This document shows positions 24,441 to 32,351 of a stretch of 64,000 nt of DNA, one piece after another. Source of the DNA: CAZMZF01 sp964570765 (GTDB lineage Bacteria > Zixibacteria > MSB-5A5 > RBG-16-43-9); assembly GCA_964570765.1 (NCBI GenBank), contig CAZMZF010000001.1, forward strand, positions 62,001-126,000, read 5' to 3'. Below the pieces are notes generated by a model. It saw only the letters and a list, made by a program, of their open reading frames with translations, did no database searches and was not told the DNA's origin. The position numbers and the translations under genes were made by a program. Each line of letters begins with the position of its first letter. Position 1 is the stretch's first letter.

Positions 24441-25333
24441 TCTTGCACAGAGCCCAGTTTCTCGGATGACCCATTCTGGATTGCAGTTTTCAAAATATGC
24501 TTTGCCTCAGCAAATCTTCTTTTGTTGGAGGAAGCGCCTAAAATTACCACGCAGAGTTTTTCTTTTACATTGTTAAGCATTACTGCCAGGCACCAGCCGG
24601 ATTTACCTATGAAGCCGGTCTTTCCACCCAGGATATCAAAATCTTCTCTAAGCAAACGGTTGCTGTTGCCAAGCTGATGGAACCTTTTTCTTTTATTCAC
24701 CGAGTAAAACTTATATTGCTTAGTAGTGGTGATCTGTGAGATGAGCGGGTCAGTTAAAGCCATCTTCAGAAGTTTTGCAGTTTCCCAGGCAGTGGAGATG
24801 TTATCAGCATTCAAGCCGGTTGGATCAGCGAATTGAGTGTTTCCCAGACCTAAGGAGTCAGCTTTCAAGTTCATTCTTTCCACAAATTCCCCCTCTCTCA
24901 TCCCGGTAGCTCTCACTAAGGCTCGTGTAGCCCGATTATCTGAAGACATTAAACTGGCGTGCAAGAGATCAATCAGATAAAAAGTCTCTCCCGGACGCAG
25001 GCGGGACTTGGCAGAAGCTCTGGCATCATCCCGGGTGATACTTATAGTATCGAAAAGGTCAATCCCTGATTCCAGAAGTACCATAGCGGTCATCAATTTG
25101 GTCAAGCTGGCAATGGAGCGAACATCTTCGCTGTTCATATCGTAAAGCACGGTCTCATTGTCAAGATCCAGAACTAGAGCGGATTTGGCAGTTAGTTTGA
25201 ATTCTTTCTTCTTTTTGGAAGTTTTGGTTTTGCTGTAGGCAGGGCTGGTTGAGGAAAAGAGAAATCCTGAAAGAAGGATTAGACTTAAAAGATATATCCC
25301 CCACTTAATATTCCAGTCTTTAAAATTTCGCAT
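24434..25333 (-). CDS. D-alanyl-D-alanine carboxypeptidase/endopeptidase (peptidase S11)
   Basis: 299 residues with a signal peptide/membrane anchor at about 10-33. The three penicillin-binding motifs are present and ordered: SLTK (catalytic Ser, about residue 76), SSDNRAT (SxN motif) and GGKTGFIGKSGWC (KTG motif). The protein lacks the extra C-terminal domain of PBP5, so it resembles PBP7/PbpG-type periplasmic peptidoglycan D,D-endopeptidases. Its first 14 bases overlap the end of the small zinc-ribbon gene, suggesting translational coupling. Confidence 0.93.
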   Translation of the reverse strand: MRNFKDWNIKWGIYLLSLILLSGFLFSSTSPAYSKTKTSKKKKEFKLTAKSALVLDLDNETVLYDMNSEDVRSIASLTKLMTAMVLLESGIDLFDTISITRDDARASAKSRLRPGETFYLIDLLHASLMSSDNRATRALVRATGMREGEFVERMNLKADSLGLGNTQFADPTGLNADNISTAWETAKLLKMALTDPLISQITTTKQYKFYSVNKRKRFHQLGNSNRLLREDFDILGGKTGFIGKSGWCLAVMLNNVKEKLCVVILGASSNKRRFAEAKHILKTAIQNGSSEKLGSVQEL

Positions 25334-25463
25334 CTTTTTCTCCTTTTCTCTTTCTTACCTGTTGAAACCTGACCTTTCCACAGTTCGGGCAAATCCATTT
25401 CCTCTGTTTATGAAAAGGTCTTCTCTCCTCCTGCATCTTGTTTTTACATCTGGGACAATACAT
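25320..25463 (-). CDS. 47-residue zinc-ribbon protein
   Basis: A short open frame with two metal-binding knuckles: MYCPRCKNKM near the start and ICPNCGKVRF at about residues 24-33, followed by a Lys/Arg-rich tail (RKRKGEKDAKF). The CxxC...CxxC pattern and very basic composition argue for a real nucleic-acid or RNA-binding mini-protein over chance. It overlaps the start of the peptidase gene by 14 bases and begins a few bases after the DUF1611 stop at 25468, making a compact three-gene unit. Confidence 0.7.
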   Translation of the reverse strand: MYCPRCKNKMQEERRPFHKQRKWICPNCGKVRFQQVRKRKGEKDAKF

Positions 25464-25467
25464 TAGT

Positions 25468-26547
25468 TCATTTATTTACACCAGTTTTTACCTTTAAATA
25501 TTCAAGAGCTTTTAAAAATCTTGAAGACCCAAACCTGACCGGGTCAGTAGTTGGCAGATTAGTTTCGTCTTCAGTTTTCTCTATCTCATGCCTGGCTTCT
25601 TTTTCATTCAAATTTGAGGTGTTCAGAGCTATGCCTATCATCTTAGATGGTTTCAAAGGTCTGGCTATTTCCTCGTGCAATCTAATATATTCGGATAATG
25701 AAGGCAAAAGCAAATCGTAATTATTGAATTTTTTCTTACCTGGAAAATGACATAAGACCATCGCATCTGGTAATGAGCCATGCAGAAGAGCTAAGGATAC
25801 TCCGGAATAACCTGGATGGAGAATGGTTCCCTGTCCTTCCACTAATAGAAGGTCATAGGACTTAGATTTCTGGATCAAAAAATCCTCTATTGCTCCAGCC
25901 ATAAAATCACCTTTGATAGCATCTATGGGAACCCCTTCTCCGGTAATTATCATTCCGGTCTGGCCGGTTGCCACAAAGCAGGGGTTCCAGCCGAACTTTT
26001 CTGCCTCTTTTGTCATCTCAAAAGCGGTAATCATCTTGCCTGACCGGCAATCGGTGCCCACGGTTAAAACTACTTTCGATTTAATCTTCTCCGGTTTATA
26101 ATCTGCAACTTTGTTATAATTTTTTGCCTCTCTTAAATCCCAGATTTTAGCCTTCCTGAAATTTGCCAGGGTAGCCAGTTCCGGGTCTTCATTTAACATA
26201 TCGTGCAATCCATTGAGAATATTTAGCCCATTTTCAAGTGCAGAGACGATTTCTTTTCTCCACTCCAAAGGTAATTTCCCACCCCGGGGAGCGATACCGA
26301 TTAAGAGTGAATCTGGTTTATAAGGCAGGGAGCTTAAAACATCCTTAACCACGGGGATTTTCCCACCCAGACCTAAAATCTCCTGAGCAGTTTTACCTGC
26401 CCGGGTCGAATCTATAACCGCCGCCACATTCTCCGGCTTATACCTGATTAATCCATAAGCCGTCTTCGCCTCCAGTGCCGTAAAACACCCCTCCGCTAAA
26501 ATTACGATCCTTCTTTTCCCCTCTCCCCCTCCCTCTACTAAAAACAT
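25468..26547 (-). CDS. DUF1611 family protein (DgcN-like)
   Basis: About 359 residues from the ATG at 26547, chosen for the GGAGGT just upstream; a longer reading from 26577 would overlap the previous gene. A Rossmann-like N-terminal half (RIVILAEG, VAAVIDSTRAGKT) is followed by a P-loop-like VGTDCRSGKM block and LLLVEGQGTILHPGYSG. DUF1611 includes DgcN, an N-acetyltransferase acting on D-glutamate, usually encoded with an epimerase. No epimerase is here; a peptidoglycan D,D-peptidase is the nearby gene instead, so a link to D-amino acid recycling is possible but unproven. Confidence 0.85.
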   Translation of the reverse strand: MFLVEGGGEGKRRIVILAEGCFTALEAKTAYGLIRYKPENVAAVIDSTRAGKTAQEILGLGGKIPVVKDVLSSLPYKPDSLLIGIAPRGGKLPLEWRKEIVSALENGLNILNGLHDMLNEDPELATLANFRKAKIWDLREAKNYNKVADYKPEKIKSKVVLTVGTDCRSGKMITAFEMTKEAEKFGWNPCFVATGQTGMIITGEGVPIDAIKGDFMAGAIEDFLIQKSKSYDLLLVEGQGTILHPGYSGVSLALLHGSLPDAMVLCHFPGKKKFNNYDLLLPSLSEYIRLHEEIARPLKPSKMIGIALNTSNLNEKEARHEIEKTEDETNLPTTDPVRFGSSRFLKALEYLKVKTGVNK

Positions 26548-26563
26548 CTTACCTCCGTGTAGT

Positions 26564-27574
26564 CTACATCCTCTCATTCAAAATTTGTCTTTCCAAATCC
26601 CTGAGAGGTATTCTTTGACCATTTTTGTAAATAAAAGTAAATCCACTTTTATTTCCTTCTTCAAGTTCGACTAATTTATAAAACATATCTCGATTCAAAC
26701 CATATAATTTCCTGAAATCTGTCTCAGTTTTATATGCACCACACCAGCATTCTGTTGATGATCCGAGGGAATGTAATAAAGTCTTAGGTAACCCGTTACT
26801 ATTTATTAACGAAGTTACTTGTAGGTCAGACCAATAAAAAATAGGACTAACAGAAAGACACTTGAAACTTGGGTGATACCATATCGGTATATATTGTTTT
26901 CTTACATTGGATTCAGCTGCTCTTATCCCGTCAAAAACAACTTTTGGTTCTTTTACGCTATCTAGATATTCTTCAATAGGCTTAATTTTTAGCTCCCGAC
27001 AACACCATCTATATCCAAAACTTGGAATACCCCATTCTTTTGCTAAAGTAAAATAATCCACTTTCGGTCTCACTATTTTAAGATTAATTTTCAAATGTTT
27101 GCAGACCTTCTTTACATATTTGGTATTCTCAGGAAGCCCTGCTGTTGTGTCAACATATAGTGCAGTTAAGTCGTTATTGGCTGTTTTTGCAATGTCTTTC
27201 AGATAAGCTAAAGTGGCAAGACTATCTTTCCCACCACTAAACAGCACAAACGACTTTTTTGTCTCCAATAGTTTTCTAATATCACTTTCAAATATGGAAA
27301 CTTTTCCTCTGATATTTTTAGACTGTTCTTCGCTAAGTTCACATACTTTTCTTACTTTTCTCCATTTTATATGAAAAATATAAATGGGTTTTAATGCTGG
27401 ACCTTTAATCCATCTGGTGACAACTAAACCTTTTTCTCTACAGAGGGGGCAAATGACTTTAAGGCTTTTCAAACTAAACCCACTAAAAGCCTCTTCAGTC
27501 CTTTTCCACCATTGTTTGGGAAAATCATTTCCCTGATCTGGATTAAAATTTTGAAAGTTGTAGAATTGTTTCAT
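26564..27574 (-). CDS. PAPS reductase-family protein with PP-loop and Cys cluster
   Basis: 336 residues. An N-terminal CPLC knuckle (residues about 42-45) precedes the PP-loop ATP-pyrophosphatase core with FVLFSGGKDSLATLAYL. Two cysteine pairs, WCCRELK and ECWCGAY, stand in the positions that bind a 4Fe-4S cluster in APS/PAPS reductases. No sulfate-reduction partner is near. It is the last gene of a four-gene, AT-rich unit headed by two ParB-like proteins, which recalls ibrA (PAPS reductase) with ibrB (ParB) and dndC. A nucleic-acid modification or redox role tied to DNA is inferred, not shown. Confidence 0.88.
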   Translation of the reverse strand: MKQFYNFQNFNPDQGNDFPKQWWKRTEEAFSGFSLKSLKVICPLCREKGLVVTRWIKGPALKPIYIFHIKWRKVRKVCELSEEQSKNIRGKVSIFESDIRKLLETKKSFVLFSGGKDSLATLAYLKDIAKTANNDLTALYVDTTAGLPENTKYVKKVCKHLKINLKIVRPKVDYFTLAKEWGIPSFGYRWCCRELKIKPIEEYLDSVKEPKVVFDGIRAAESNVRKQYIPIWYHPSFKCLSVSPIFYWSDLQVTSLINSNGLPKTLLHSLGSSTECWCGAYKTETDFRKLYGLNRDMFYKLVELEEGNKSGFTFIYKNGQRIPLRDLERQILNERM

Positions 27575-27575
27575 G

Positions 27576-28184
27576 TTATTTTATCTTTTTTATCAACTCG
27601 ACGAACTTTATAAAAGACTCTATGTTAGGAATATCAATCGAGCCATCCTCGTTAACTCTGTAAAGATAAAAGAAATTTGTATATCCTGCTTCCTTTAATC
27701 CTTTTTCTATCACTTTTGCGCGAGACGTGCTTTTCGCGAAACAACACTCAGCAAAATACCACACTTCAGGTACAAACTTTTGGAGGCCAGAACAATATGC
27801 CTTATCATCTTTAGATACATAGCTTATGTTACTGCGAACTTGAATAACTACCCTCGCTTGTTCTTTGTCAACCAAAACAAATCTCATAGATTTATTATTG
27901 TAAGTTTTACATCCAGGTTTGCCTTCATATATGATTATATCATTTTCATTTGATAGTGCGTTGCCAGTTTTTTTGTTTATAATCTGCCCCCAATCAGCTC
28001 TGTATCCATTTGGCAAATATTTATCAATTACTTCAATGATATTAGTTGAAAGTATAAGACCTTTTACAAAATCATGAATAGTAGGATTTCCAAAATTAGG
28101 AGTTGACAATGAATAGGGAGTAGCTTTACTAATTAACTCCTTCAACTCGCCTGCTATAGCATCAATATATCTCGAGTGTTTCAC
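27576..28184 (-). CDS. DUF6602-like, degenerate PD-(D/E)XK nuclease-fold protein
   Basis: 202 residues starting at a GTG that overlaps the upstream stop by one base (TAGTG). The core reads GYRADWGQI..TGNALSNENDIIIYE, then ARVVIQVRSNIS, matching the layout of DUF6602 proteins, where an acidic strand is followed by E-x-K. Here that second motif is QVR, so both catalytic residues (Glu and Lys) look replaced. It may therefore be a non-catalytic nuclease-fold partner. It ends one base before the PAPS reductase-family gene. Family call moderate, function unknown. Confidence 0.65.
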   Translation of the reverse strand: MKHSRYIDAIAGELKELISKATPYSLSTPNFGNPTIHDFVKGLILSTNIIEVIDKYLPNGYRADWGQIINKKTGNALSNENDIIIYEGKPGCKTYNNKSMRFVLVDKEQARVVIQVRSNISYVSKDDKAYCSGLQKFVPEVWYFAECCFAKSTSRAKVIEKGLKEAGYTNFFYLYRVNEDGSIDIPNIESFIKFVELIKKIK

Positions 28185-28882
28185 TACTTAGGCTCCTGCA
28201 TATATTCACGCACTAAAGCATTACCTAATTTTGCTAGAGGGACTTTCAGTTCTTTTGATTTAGTTCTCATCGCAAACAATCCCTCTTTTAAAACTTTAAT
28301 TATAACTACCCGACCATTTAATTCTAAAGAGACAATATATTTCGCAGGTACAACTCTGTTAAAAAAAGACTTTATAGTTTTTTGTATATCTTTGTTTTTG
28401 ATTATCTTTTGGAGATTCTCAAATATATCCTTTTCAATACCAAGGTAAGCCACGTAGATTTTTTTGACTTTGGATTTAAGGACTTTATTAATAACTTTAT
28501 TGATAGGCATTTTGGAATTAACTATTTTATACTTTACAATTGCCCTCACATCTTCTGAAGGAATGTTTTTACTCGCAATTTCTTTCGCGAATACGATTTG
28601 ATCTTTTTCTCTCAGTTTTGAGATTCTGTAGCAAATATCAACACCTCTAATTAAATCCCTCTTAATCAGTTCTTTAACTTTTACATTCAATTCTGTTATT
28701 TTTAAAAATTGCCTTACCATTTCAGGAGAAAGTCTTACAACTTTCGCCACCTCATCTAGCGATTTATGGATATCGTATAGAAATTTCATCTCCTCAGCAA
28801 CTTCAAGAAGGTTTATATCTCGTTTTTTTCTTTTTGTCCCCTTTCCAATTTTCGCTAATGATTTAAGATTCATTTCATCCAT
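28184..28882 (-). CDS. ParB/KorB-like helix-turn-helix protein
   Basis: 232 residues with the central DNA-binding part of ParB proteins: EEMKFLYDIHKSLDEVAKVV, then RLSPEMVRQFLKITELN as the recognition helix-turn-helix, and further helices to about residue 120. The N-terminal Srx-like nuclease/CTPase domain seen in the next gene upstream is absent. The C-terminal half is basic with no known domain. It overlaps its neighbours by one base at each end, so it is translated together with ParB and the nuclease-fold protein, presumably binding DNA with the ParB. Confidence 0.78.
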   Translation of the reverse strand: MDEMNLKSLAKIGKGTKRKKRDINLLEVAEEMKFLYDIHKSLDEVAKVVRLSPEMVRQFLKITELNVKVKELIKRDLIRGVDICYRISKLREKDQIVFAKEIASKNIPSEDVRAIVKYKIVNSKMPINKVINKVLKSKVKKIYVAYLGIEKDIFENLQKIIKNKDIQKTIKSFFNRVVPAKYIVSLELNGRVVIIKVLKEGLFAMRTKSKELKVPLAKLGNALVREYMQEPK

Positions 28883-29712
28883 TACTTATAAAAACCCTTA
28901 TTGCTCAGCCAGTCTTCTATTGCTTTTCTAGCAATTTCCTCACGACTTAACCCAATTTCTTTTACCGCATTATCTAATGCCATCAGTAGCGGAGGGGATA
29001 AAGGAACCACTATCTTTTCTTCTGTATATGTACTTTTAGCTTTTTTTATTAATTCGTCTGTTTTAATCTCTGGCGAACTCTTTTTGATCTCAACTGTTCT
29101 TATCCTCTCTGGTGGAGTAAGTTTTGCAAATTCTTTTGCCAATTTGATCATGTCTTCCTTGTTTTTCGGAGCAAGTTCCATAATTCTTTTTACATCTTGT
29201 TTACCAATTTCCTTTTTATAATACATTTCTTTTACTTCTTGAGGTGCAGTGTCAATTTTCAGATATTCATAAATATATCCTGGTGGTTTCCCTAAAATTT
29301 TGGATAACTTTTTAACTGATTTTTCATATTTCTTATATAGGTATGCTATAGCTTTTACAATATCTTCCCTATGTAATTCAACTCTGTGGATATTTTCACT
29401 CAAAGATAATATTTTCGCACTTTCCTCATCAGGTTTCTTCGTTAAAACAATTGCGAGAATTTTATTAAAGTCAGAGTATCCTCTTTTTCTTAATTCTTTA
29501 AATGCAAGTAATCTCCGTTGACCTATAATTAAATTGTACCTATCGCCCTCACGAAAAACCACAATTGGTTGTAGTAATTTATATTTCAATATACTATCAG
29601 CAAGTTCTTCCATTTTCTTTTGTCTATCTAAGGTCCTTACATTCCATTTGTCAATATTTGCTAAATTAACTTTATCGATTGATATTTTTTGAATATCTCT
29701 GTCGTCTGCCAT
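28882..29712 (-). CDS. ParB-like protein with C-terminal ribbon-helix-helix
   Basis: 276 residues. The N-terminal ParB/Srx domain shows LLQPIVVFREGDRYNLIIGQRRLLAFKEL (the G.RR..A nucleotide-binding box), then LSENIHRVELHREDIVKAIAYL and a helix-turn-helix (KKLSKILGKPPGYIYEYLKI). The last 50 residues (VPLSPPLLMALDNAVKEIG, ISREEIA-like) resemble a ribbon-helix-helix motif. It heads a four-gene unit with no ParA, so chromosome or plasmid partition is unlikely. It is AT-rich relative to the surrounding genes, and a 12-bp palindrome lies about 75 bp upstream. Confidence 0.85.
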   Translation of the reverse strand: MADDRDIQKISIDKVNLANIDKWNVRTLDRQKKMEELADSILKYKLLQPIVVFREGDRYNLIIGQRRLLAFKELRKRGYSDFNKILAIVLTKKPDEESAKILSLSENIHRVELHREDIVKAIAYLYKKYEKSVKKLSKILGKPPGYIYEYLKIDTAPQEVKEMYYKKEIGKQDVKRIMELAPKNKEDMIKLAKEFAKLTPPERIRTVEIKKSSPEIKTDELIKKAKSTYTEEKIVVPLSPPLLMALDNAVKEIGLSREEIARKAIEDWLSNKGFYK

Positions 29713-29787
29713 TTTAATAACTCCTTTATTCTAAAAAAATTAATGCCATTATTCTCTTTGTTCCAATATGTATTTATGTATGTTTTT

Positions 29788-29799
29788 TTGAAGCTTCAA
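29788..29799. promoter_or_regulatory. 12-bp palindrome upstream of the ParB operon, possible operator
   Basis: TTGAAGCTTCAA is a perfect 12-base palindrome in the 180-bp AT-rich gap between the ParB start and the membrane gene at 29892. It could be an operator or ParB-type binding site; it does not resemble the classical parS sequence. No repeat elements invade this gap. Confidence 0.3.
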
Positions 29800-29891
29800 T
29801 GGTGTTTACAGATTTAATTTTTAAATAAATTACTCGTTTCGAAAAATTTTTTAGTAATTTAACTATATCTGTCTCTTCCTGCAACAATTAT

Positions 29892-30488
29892 TTATCTCAA
29901 AACCCCTAAAAAATCACCCAAGAGAAACTGAGCTCTGCCGATCAGGAGGGTGACTCGGGACATTACGGTGTAACCAAAGGTAGCTCCGAAGAAGACCATC
30001 ATAAAGAAAACCCCGATTTTGGCTGAAGTGCCCAGAACTCCTTTATGCTCCCTGGAAAAGAAAAAGTAGCTCAGGGTGGTAATCACGGCTAAGGCAACGA
30101 TGATATTATTGACTGAAGCATATGAGCCCATTGAGGCTTTCATCTGGGTGTAAATCTGCGCCTGCATCACTGCAGGAATGGAAACTCCTGCTCCTGCGCC
30201 TATTATTAAAGCCATTGAAATTCGTGAAAGCCAGGAAAGTTTCGGTAAAAAGCGGAGGAACATAAAGATGCCTAATATTCCAGGAATGAGATAGAGAAGA
30301 TCGCCTTCTCTGAAAATCGGGTAGTAAAGCTTGGGCAGAACAATAGTTTTGATCGAGATAACGATGAGATACCCAACGGAGATACCGACCAAAAGATACT
30401 CGGCGAATTTATAAAAGGGGTTATCCTTATAGAGAAAAGAAAAGATAAACAAGGTTAAAATTACTGCGATTAAAGTGCCTGAGTCCAA
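29892..30488 (-). CDS. multi-pass membrane protein of a four-gene locus
   Basis: 198 residues, almost wholly hydrophobic with about six membrane segments (starting LIAVILTLFIFSFLY and ending near VFFMMVFFGATFGYTVM). No transporter or enzyme signature is recognised. It is the last gene of a same-strand set (33137 down to 29892) of four membrane proteins; the gap to the previous gene holds a repeat element. Likely part of one membrane complex with unknown role. Confidence 0.65.
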   Translation of the reverse strand: MDSGTLIAVILTLFIFSFLYKDNPFYKFAEYLLVGISVGYLIVISIKTIVLPKLYYPIFREGDLLYLIPGILGIFMFLRFLPKLSWLSRISMALIIGAGAGVSIPAVMQAQIYTQMKASMGSYASVNNIIVALAVITTLSYFFFSREHKGVLGTSAKIGVFFMMVFFGATFGYTVMSRVTLLIGRAQFLLGDFLGVLR

Positions 30489-30506
30489 ATTGTCTTACTC
30501 CTTTCT

Positions 30507-30640
30507 GTCATTCTGAGGGACTCCGCTTTTGGTGAGACGACCGAAGAATCTAATTTAGCGGATAGATTCTTCCCCCGCCAAAAGCGGGGTCAGAATGACA
30601 TTGATTTGCTACAAGCTACTTGCTACATGCTTCAAGCTAT
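30507..30640. repeat. TGTCATTCTGAGGG element and 7-bp-period tract
   Basis: 30507-30601 begins tgtcattctgaggg and ends tcagaatgaca, with gaagaatct/agattcttc and ccgcttttggtg/cgccaaaagcgg arms pairing inside. Immediately after, 30606-30640 is ttgctac, aagctac, ttgctac, atgcttc, aagctat, a clear heptad tract that runs into the stop of the next gene at 30637. Confidence 0.85.
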
Positions 30641-31440
30641 TTTTTCCTCTTCTCTATCCAGTATCCTATATTCCCCAAGATCACCAAAATTATAATCAGA
30701 AGATGAGCTATGGATTGGGCATCCATACCTCTTGCGCCCATACCAGGTTGACCCAGCAAAATCTCATATTCTGCAGCTCCTTTGAGTCCATTGACCAGTC
30801 CCTGGATCTGTCCGGAATTTAAAAAAGGATAAAAACTGGTTGCCATAACTGCAGTCGTTAAAACAAACAATTTTTTTTCATATCTTGCCACTGCATAATT
30901 TATCCAGGAAAAAGGTATATCCCCGTCAGTAACTGAGATTATAAGAGCTATCTTTTTATAATCTTTTATCTCTTTAGTCAGTTCCAGATCAAAAGTTGAA
31001 TTACCAGTATAATCCTCAGGAAAGACCTGATGGAAATCCTCTCCCAATCCTAAGATGGTAGCAGTAACCTGTGGTCTGAATCCCAAGAAAACATAATCTT
31101 TCCCATAGGTTTTATTATGTTTTAAAGCGTTTTCCTTTAAGACCTTTTCTCCTAAAGCGGTCCCTTCAGCTAAAAGGGAAAGACCTATAGCTTTCAGATT
31201 TTTTGAAAAAGAGTGTTGTAAAATTGCATTGGCTAAAGGCTGGACCTCTGGAAAAGATGAGGCTTCAAAATCAAAGGAGATTAAAACCACTGAGCTGTCT
31301 TCTAAATTATTTATTTTCTCAAATACATTTTTGACCTCTGGAGTTACCTTATTCGGCAGGCTTAGTTTAAAAATCAGAGGGAAGATTACCGCTACTGCCA
31401 TCAGGATGAATATCGTTTTTCGGTTAAAATTTAGTTTCAT
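30637..31440 (-). CDS. membrane-anchored protein with extracytoplasmic domain (four-gene locus)
   Basis: 267 residues with a hydrophobic anchor near the N-terminus (TIFILMAVAVIFPLIF) and another at the C-terminus (HLLIIILVILGNIGYWIEKR). The ~190 residues between look like an alternating alpha/beta domain (SSVVLISFDFEASSFPE, KKIALIISVTDGDIP). No family is recognised. The neighbour at 32352-33137 also has a soluble alpha/beta domain between terminal membrane helices, so the two may be related or partners. Confidence 0.65.
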   Translation of the reverse strand: MKLNFNRKTIFILMAVAVIFPLIFKLSLPNKVTPEVKNVFEKINNLEDSSVVLISFDFEASSFPEVQPLANAILQHSFSKNLKAIGLSLLAEGTALGEKVLKENALKHNKTYGKDYVFLGFRPQVTATILGLGEDFHQVFPEDYTGNSTFDLELTKEIKDYKKIALIISVTDGDIPFSWINYAVARYEKKLFVLTTAVMATSFYPFLNSGQIQGLVNGLKGAAEYEILLGQPGMGARGMDAQSIAHLLIIILVILGNIGYWIEKRKK

Positions 31441-31448
31441 ATTCTCTT

Positions 31449-31726
31449 TTGGTGGAACAGATATCCTGTCACTTCTTATTATCAGACAGGAATGTCTGAC
31501 CTACCACTTTTTTGGACCCACCTTGGGGGCAAGGTGGGTCTACCGATTTAAGGATAGAATTCACCGAAGGTGGATTCTGTCCCTCCAACCAGTTTCGTCG
31601 GGCGTGAAGCCCGACGCTACGAGCATTCACTCTTTCACCATCGGATCAGTCCGCTTGAGGTGGACGACGGACACATAACTCCATATTTTTGCTACAAGCT
31701 CCTTGCTACGTGCTACCTGCTTAAAT
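31449..31726. repeat. repeat-filled gap within the membrane locus
   Basis: Contains gtggaacagatatcctgtc and cagacaggaatgtctgac hairpins, an accttgggggcaaggt hairpin (about 31520-31535), a gtcgggcgtgaagcccgac hairpin (about 31597-31615), the tcagtccgcttgaggtgga element (about 31648) shared with 5439, and a heptad tract at 31689-31723 (ttgctac, aagctcc, ttgctac, gtgctac, ctgctta). No gene. Confidence 0.75.
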
Positions 31727-32347
31727 TCATCCTTTACCCAAATAGGTTCTCTCGATTCCAACAATTATCCTTAAAGATGTGGCTATAGAGCCCAGACCGA
31801 TTCCGATTAAAATCCCTCTTCTGGCAGCCATACTGGGGATATTCAGTACCCAGGTTGCAGATTGAGGTATAGATGAATGAATCATCTCTCCTATGGGGAC
31901 TCGGCCTAAGATGACTAAAATCCCAGCAATCAGAAGGATGGTTGCCTGTATATTTCTTGCCCTGAAACCTCGATAAGCGGCTGAGGCAACAAAAAAAGCT
32001 AAAAGTGAAAACATAGTTGACTGCATTGGGACCTGGAGATTATCGAAAATCCATAAAAAAGGCGAGCCCTTCTGAATTCCCTTCCAGAAGCCAAAAAATA
32101 CCATAATAAGAAGTCCGACTATGGCAACTGAGTTATATCCCCAACCCTTTTGTTTCTTAGATATTTTTTCCAGATGGAGAAGTAAAAAACTTAAAGCGCC
32201 GACCAAGAGTGCAAAAACGTAGATTATCTGCATCCAGTCTAAAACATTTTGATAACCTTTTAGAAAAAGAGGATGGGGCACAAAAAACTGTGCCAGCATA
32301 AATGCCCCAAAACCAAAACATACCCAGAGAGGTATCTGCCTGCTCAT
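31727..32347 (-). CDS. multi-pass membrane protein of a four-gene locus
   Basis: 206 residues with about six membrane segments, for example VCFGFGAFMLAQFFV, VFALLVGALSFLLLHL and ATILLIAGILVILG. No known family motif is seen. It starts 4 bp after the DUF6754-like gene and is certainly co-transcribed with it. Role unknown. Confidence 0.65.
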   Translation of the reverse strand: MSRQIPLWVCFGFGAFMLAQFFVPHPLFLKGYQNVLDWMQIIYVFALLVGALSFLLLHLEKISKKQKGWGYNSVAIVGLLIMVFFGFWKGIQKGSPFLWIFDNLQVPMQSTMFSLLAFFVASAAYRGFRARNIQATILLIAGILVILGRVPIGEMIHSSIPQSATWVLNIPSMAARRGILIGIGLGSIATSLRIIVGIERTYLGKG

Positions 32348-32351
32348 CTCC

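Noticed and set aside
24434..25333. Beta-lactamase
   Set aside because: The SxxK, SxN and KTG motifs occur with a layout of S11 D,D-peptidases; no omega-loop of class A enzymes is seen.
26564..27574. PAPS reductase-family protein as part of assimilatory sulfate reduction
   Set aside because: No sulfurylase, kinase or sulfite reductase gene is nearby, and the operon context is DNA-binding proteins.
28184..29712. ParB pair as a chromosome partition system
   Set aside because: There is no ParA, no classical parS, and the genes are coupled to nuclease-fold and PAPS-reductase-family proteins.
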